Source: Bacillota bacterium
GTDB lineage: Bacteria > Bacillota > Clostridia > Acetivibrionales > DTU013
Assembly: GCA_023412915.1 (NCBI GenBank)
Contig: JAEZRE010000013.1
Location: 1 to 64,000, forward strand
Length of the DNA: 64,000 nt
Reading direction: 5' to 3'
Shown here one piece after another: positions 60,104-64,000 of this stretch (its first letter is position 1; each line of letters begins with the position of its first letter). Under the pieces are notes generated by a model that saw only the letters and a list, made by a program, of their open reading frames with translations, ran no database searches and had not been told where the DNA came from. The translations under genes and the position numbers were made by a program.

Positions 60104-61563
60104 TAGATAGACGGGCAAATTTAAAGTTTCTTATGATAAACTACATAAACTTTATTCTGTTATTATTCTTTTTATACTTAAATTTCGTTACTTTTTACGA
60201 TGTCAGGATGACCGGTATGGTCGAGTCTTTACTGGACTATTATGCGATAATTGGAATTATAATGGTGACATGGACATTTTTAATTATTTATAAAGAACAG
60301 AAAGAAATAACACTGATTAATATTTTTTTGTTAATGTTATATTTAATGGCTTATGGGCAAATCTGGACAAGATATTTTTATATGCCGATTTTACAAGCTA
60401 TTGATATTTTCAAATACGAATCACATTTATCAGGATTGAAAGCAATAGCATACTCACAGGTTTGCTGCCATTTTGTTTTCCTTATAGCTTATATTAAAAT
60501 TGTAAATAAAAAGCAACAACCAAATATTCTAAAAAATTCAAAAAGTATACCATTTTCTTCCTCAAATAATAATTTTATCCTAGCAGGTATAATTTTATTT
60601 TCTATCGGCATTCTTCCCTCTCTGTATAATGATGGGTTAACAATTGTTACAAGTATAAGATATGGATATTCTTTGTCGAATGTTGATAGAACCGGCATTT
60701 GGGATGACTTGGCCATGTTTTTGCGTCCGGCCTATTTCATGCTGCTTGTAGGACTTTATAATGACAAGCGAAGCAGTTTATATAAACTGGTATATTATTC
60801 AGCCATTTCATGGGAAGCATTAATTATGTTTTTTGGGGGTACAAGAGGATTTCAGATTACAATGATTTTTGCTCTGTATTGGCTGGATAAAAAACTACGT
60901 ATGGGATATGTGCGATTTAAAGCAAAAGAAGTTTTTCTGGCTATAGCCGCATTGACCTTTTTAGGGTTAATAACGGCATATCGAAGAACCCCTGCGAGCA
61001 TGTGGAACATAAATTTAATTTTGTATTCTTTTATAAGTGAAAATTATTTAATTCAGATGATAGCAGAATTCGGATCGACGTTACAGACTTTAATTATTGC
61101 AATAGATGTAATTCCTAGATATTCACCGTTTGAATATGGATTAACGTATATATTGGCACCGATTATGATGTTACCTAATATAGGTAATATTGTTTTAAAT
61201 ATTTCTAAAAATGTATTCACCAATAATATTCTAAGATCATTTACGAATTTTAGCATCGGTGGTTCCTTTATAGCAGAACTATACCATAATTTCGGGCAAT
61301 TTGGGATATTGTTCTCTGGTGTATTTTCAATCATAATTTCAAATATATCCCAGATCACTTTTTTTGGCGAAAAGTCTAATAAGATAAAACTCGTCGTTTC
61401 TGCCGGATTAATGTCAACAATACCGTTTTTGACTAGAGCTTCATTAAGTGAATTAGTGCGAATAACTATTATCCGCACCCTTGTGCCGTATATTTTAATG
61501 ATATTTATTACGAATAAATATCCCAATAACAATTCAAATAACAAGGCGTTAGGATTGAGGTAA
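60100..61563 (+). CDS. wzy: Wzy-type polysaccharide polymerase
   Basis: A 487-residue protein with about a dozen membrane spans and little conserved sequence, as is usual for Wzy. A periplasm-side region with RYGYSLSNVDRTGIWDD and the GGTRGFQITMIFALYW segment resemble the O-ag_pol_Wzy family. It would join lipid-linked repeat units outside the membrane. It is strongly AT-rich and overlaps the preceding gene by four bases. Confidence 0.82.
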   Translation: MIDRRANLKFLMINYINFILLLFFLYLNFVTFYDVRMTGMVESLLDYYAIIGIIMVTWTFLIIYKEQKEITLINIFLLMLYLMAYGQIWTRYFYMPILQAIDIFKYESHLSGLKAIAYSQVCCHFVFLIAYIKIVNKKQQPNILKNSKSIPFSSSNNNFILAGIILFSIGILPSLYNDGLTIVTSIRYGYSLSNVDRTGIWDDLAMFLRPAYFMLLVGLYNDKRSSLYKLVYYSAISWEALIMFFGGTRGFQITMIFALYWLDKKLRMGYVRFKAKEVFLAIAALTFLGLITAYRRTPASMWNINLILYSFISENYLIQMIAEFGSTLQTLIIAIDVIPRYSPFEYGLTYILAPIMMLPNIGNIVLNISKNVFTNNILRSFTNFSIGGSFIAELYHNFGQFGILFSGVFSIIISNISQITFFGEKSNKIKLVVSAGLMSTIPFLTRASLSELVRITIIRTLVPYILMIFITNKYPNNNSNNKALGLR

Positions 61564-61567
61564 TTTT

Positions 61568-62572
61568 ATGGTTATAGAGAATAAACATAAAATATCAGTT
61601 ATTATGTCTGTTTATAATACGGATGAGATTTTTCTCAGGGAATCTATTGAAAGTATACTTAAGCAAACATATAAAAATTTTGAGTTCCTTATTTTTGATG
61701 ATGCATCAACTGATGATGGAATTGGGGAAATTATATCAGAGTATAAAAGTAGGGACGATCGAATTATTTTCATAAGAAATGAATCTAATATAGGGCTCAC
61801 TAAAACCTTAAACAAAGGTATTTTATTGGCAAAAGGAGATTTCATAGCTCGTATCGATTCAGATGATTATAGCCTGCCAACTCGTTTTCAAGAGCAAATT
61901 GATTACTTGCTCAAAAATGATGAAATAAGTGCAGTAGCTACAGCCTATTATATACTTAAAAATGGTGAATTAAAAAAACACAAGAATTTCATTACAAATT
62001 CAAAAAAAATTGCTGCAAGTTTATTCTTTGACAATTCCTACATTCAACATTCTAGTATTATGCTGAAAACTGGTTTTTTAAGAAATAACAACTTATTGTA
62101 TAACGAAGAAATTAAAAAATCGCAAGATTACGATTTTTGGGTAAGAATAACGAGGAAGGGAAACATTTCTCTAATTAAAAAATATTTATCAGTTTATAGG
62201 GTTGGGGATCATCAAATTTCAATACACTCTAAAAATGAGCAAAAAAAATATAAAGATGAAATTTGCATTAATCAATTGCACGAATTGAAAATTAACGCCT
62301 CTGAAACAGAAAAGAAAAATCATTTGTTATTATGCGATGCCTCAGAAAACTTTAACTATAATGAGATAAAAAACTGGATTAAAATACTAACCGCTAAAAA
62401 CCGCGAGACAGCTTTGTTTGACAGAAGCATTTTTGAAACTTTATTGTACTATAGATATGCCAGGATGGTGTTAAAAAAGATTATAAAAAATAAGGAGTTA
62501 AATAATATTAATTCATATTTTGAGATATTATTCAGCATTTTATCAATAATCAAAATTCATCTATCAAGATAA
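61568..62572 (+). CDS. Family 2 glycosyltransferase
   Basis: A 334-residue GT-A transferase. ISVIMSVYNTDEIFLRESIE, FDDASTDDGIGEI and the metal-binding ARIDSDDYSLPTRF are conserved, with an acceptor loop KSQDYDFWVRI. The Lys- and Ile-rich composition reflects very low GC. It lies between the polymerase and flippase genes and probably adds a sugar of the repeat unit. Confidence 0.87.
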   Translation: MVIENKHKISVIMSVYNTDEIFLRESIESILKQTYKNFEFLIFDDASTDDGIGEIISEYKSRDDRIIFIRNESNIGLTKTLNKGILLAKGDFIARIDSDDYSLPTRFQEQIDYLLKNDEISAVATAYYILKNGELKKHKNFITNSKKIAASLFFDNSYIQHSSIMLKTGFLRNNNLLYNEEIKKSQDYDFWVRITRKGNISLIKKYLSVYRVGDHQISIHSKNEQKKYKDEICINQLHELKINASETEKKNHLLLCDASENFNYNEIKNWIKILTAKNRETALFDRSIFETLLYYRYARMVLKKIIKNKELNNINSYFEILFSILSIIKIHLSR

Positions 62573-62589
62573 AGCGATGCGGAGACAAC

Positions 62590-64000
62590 ATGAAAACAAA
62601 GCGCCTAATTAATAATATTTTATTCTATTTTATGGGAACTTTTGCAACTAAAATATTGCAAATTTTATTCATACCGATATATTCCATATATATTAATACA
62701 TCGGATTATGGATACTATAACCTAATACTATCGATACTTACTTTATCGATACCCGTATTGTATCAATCAATATGGGAAGGTGTTCTTAGGTTTGTTATAG
62801 ATAAGGAAGAAAATGCAAAGAAAATATTAGCATCAACCAGTATCTATTGTTTTGGGCTTACAATTATATATTCTTTACTGTTTCTAGTCTTTTCTCAACT
62901 TTTTGACATCAAGTATGGCTTACTGATACTGTTAATGGCAATAGGGCAAATGGGTTCATCTTACTGGCAATTTTCGGCCAGAGCCATGAAAGAAAATAAA
63001 GTTTATTCCATTTCTACCGTAGTAAATACAGCACTGACTATTTTATTGAACTTAGTCCTTATTCTTGTTTTTAAATGGGGAATTCAAACGTTGTTTATAG
63101 CCAATACATTAGGCAATTTTGCTATGGTACTCGTTATTGAATCCAGACTAAAACTTATAAAACAAACCAGGATTTCATTATTTGATAAAGATATAATAAA
63201 GGCAATAATACGCTATTCTTTACCTCTATGTATTAATGCAATATCCTGGTGGCTGATTAGTTCATGTAACAGTCTGATAATTTCATATAAGCTAGGTATG
63301 GATCAGAATGGTATATACTCAATGGCAGTAAGATTCGGCTCAATAATGCAATTAGTAACTTCTGTTGTTAACATGGCATGGATTGAAGAATCATTCAGAA
63401 CATTCGGCGAAAAAGATAGCGACAAATATTTTAATAATATTCTTAATTTATTGATAAGAGCGGTATTAAGTGGTGTTGCCTTATTAATTCCTGTTACTTA
63501 TATTTTCTATCAACTGCTTGTCCATGGTGATTACATTTCCGGAGTATACCTTACACCTATTATTTACTTGAATGCAGCTTTTACTGCATTTGCCAGTCAT
63601 CTTGGCAGCGGATTTTTAGCACGAAAAGAAAGTAACATTATTTTTAGAACTACACTGATATCAGGCTTATTTTCAGCAATAAGCGGATACCTTACAGCCG
63701 ACATTCTTGGATTGACTGGCGTAGTTGTTGCCTCACTCCTTGGTACTATCCTTATGTTTGTAATGCGTATACCTATGTTGAAAAAAAGAATGGACTTAAG
63801 AATAAATTATATAGTAACAATAGGATTAACCTTATTCACGGTTTTGCTACTAGTAATATGTAATTTTAAGGCCGGACAAATTATGTACCAGGCTATAATT
63901 CTTGTCATTACAACACTGATAGTATCTATTATTAACAAGGACTTGTTATTCTTAATAACAAATAAAGTCAAATTTGTCATAAAAAAAGGTGGCAAAATAT
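62590..64000 (+). CDS. wzx: Wzx-type flippase (3' partial)
   Basis: The frame from ATG 62590 is open to the last base of the window (470 codons), so the stop lies outside. The product, starting MKTKRLINNILFYFMGTFAT, has repeated hydrophobic spans and the MATE/MOP-type pattern YIFYQLLVHGDYISGVYLTPI and LGLTGVVVASLLGTI. It would flip the lipid-linked repeat unit outward for Wzy. It has the lowest GC of the locus. Spans are seen in order from the first residues, so the N terminus is complete. Confidence 0.87.
   Translation, partial: MKTKRLINNILFYFMGTFATKILQILFIPIYSIYINTSDYGYYNLILSILTLSIPVLYQSIWEGVLRFVIDKEENAKKILASTSIYCFGLTIIYSLLFLVFSQLFDIKYGLLILLMAIGQMGSSYWQFSARAMKENKVYSISTVVNTALTILLNLVLILVFKWGIQTLFIANTLGNFAMVLVIESRLKLIKQTRISLFDKDIIKAIIRYSLPLCINAISWWLISSCNSLIISYKLGMDQNGIYSMAVRFGSIMQLVTSVVNMAWIEESFRTFGEKDSDKYFNNILNLLIRAVLSGVALLIPVTYIFYQLLVHGDYISGVYLTPIIYLNAAFTAFASHLGSGFLARKESNIIFRTTLISGLFSAISGYLTADILGLTGVVVASLLGTILMFVMRIPMLKKRMDLRINYIVTIGLTLFTVLLLVICNFKAGQIMYQAIILVITTLIVSIINKDLLFLITNKVKFVIKKGGKI

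Overview
The window reads as a chromosomal segment of an anaerobic, low-to-medium GC Gram-positive bacterium of the class Clostridia. The grounds are a homodimer-type pyruvate:ferredoxin oxidoreductase, AGGAGG-like ribosome binding sites, sigma-A promoters (TTGACA/TATAAT) in several intergenic gaps, glycine and c-di-GMP riboswitches, a LoaP-type NusG paralogue, and a type IV pilus operon with no outer-membrane secretin. No rRNA, tRNA, transposase, prophage or CRISPR array was seen. The species cannot be named from the sequence alone.

Bases 1-25,000 are mostly housekeeping metabolism: the 3' part of larC (nickel-pincer cofactor), a YhcC-type radical SAM protein, guaA, nifJ, a DUF368 polyprenyl-phosphate transporter, a pbuG-type purine permease preceded by a possible structured RNA with its own promoter, the purE-F-M-N-H-D cluster (without purC, purL, purQ, purS, purK or purB), nadD-yqeK, lysA, and a glycine-riboswitch-controlled aminotransferase-serA pair. 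Two long inverted repeats (about 17.4-17.65 kb and 23.75-23.94 kb) share a core but have locus-specific arms. Two copies of a 27-nt REP-like motif lie near 2.1 and 19.2 kb.

Bases 25,200-42,600 are a surface-structure region. A promoter drives two c-di-GMP-I riboswitch aptamers in series, ending at the ribosome binding site of a secreted transglutaminase-fold protein. After a terminator comes a type IV pilus operon: pilB, pilT, pilC, major pilin, two minor prepilins, a pilM-pilN fusion, a C-terminally extended pilO, a third minor prepilin, and an 825-residue PilX-like protein. A 1346-residue secreted multidomain protein follows. The layout suggests c-di-GMP-linked control of attachment, though only the transglutaminase gene lies directly behind the riboswitches.

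Bases 42,700-46,500 hold a DUF1015 protein on the minus strand, a PRC-barrel protein, a small YtxH-like protein and an AI-2E family permease.

Bases 46,700-64,000 are a capsule/exopolysaccharide operon that continues past the window. It opens with loaP and a leader that can fold into an intrinsic terminator, the expected target for LoaP antitermination. The genes include a full set resembling the N-acetylfucosamine module of Staphylococcus aureus type 5/8 capsule (CapD, CapM-like, CapN-like, CapL-like, CapE, CapF, CapG), plus an acetyltransferase, a NodB deacetylase, a cytosolic BNR-type propeller protein, three more glycosyltransferases, a Wzy-type polymerase and a partial Wzx-type flippase. 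Base composition becomes clearly AT-richer from capE onward and most strongly across wzy-GT-wzx, as expected for a serotype-specific block acquired by transfer.
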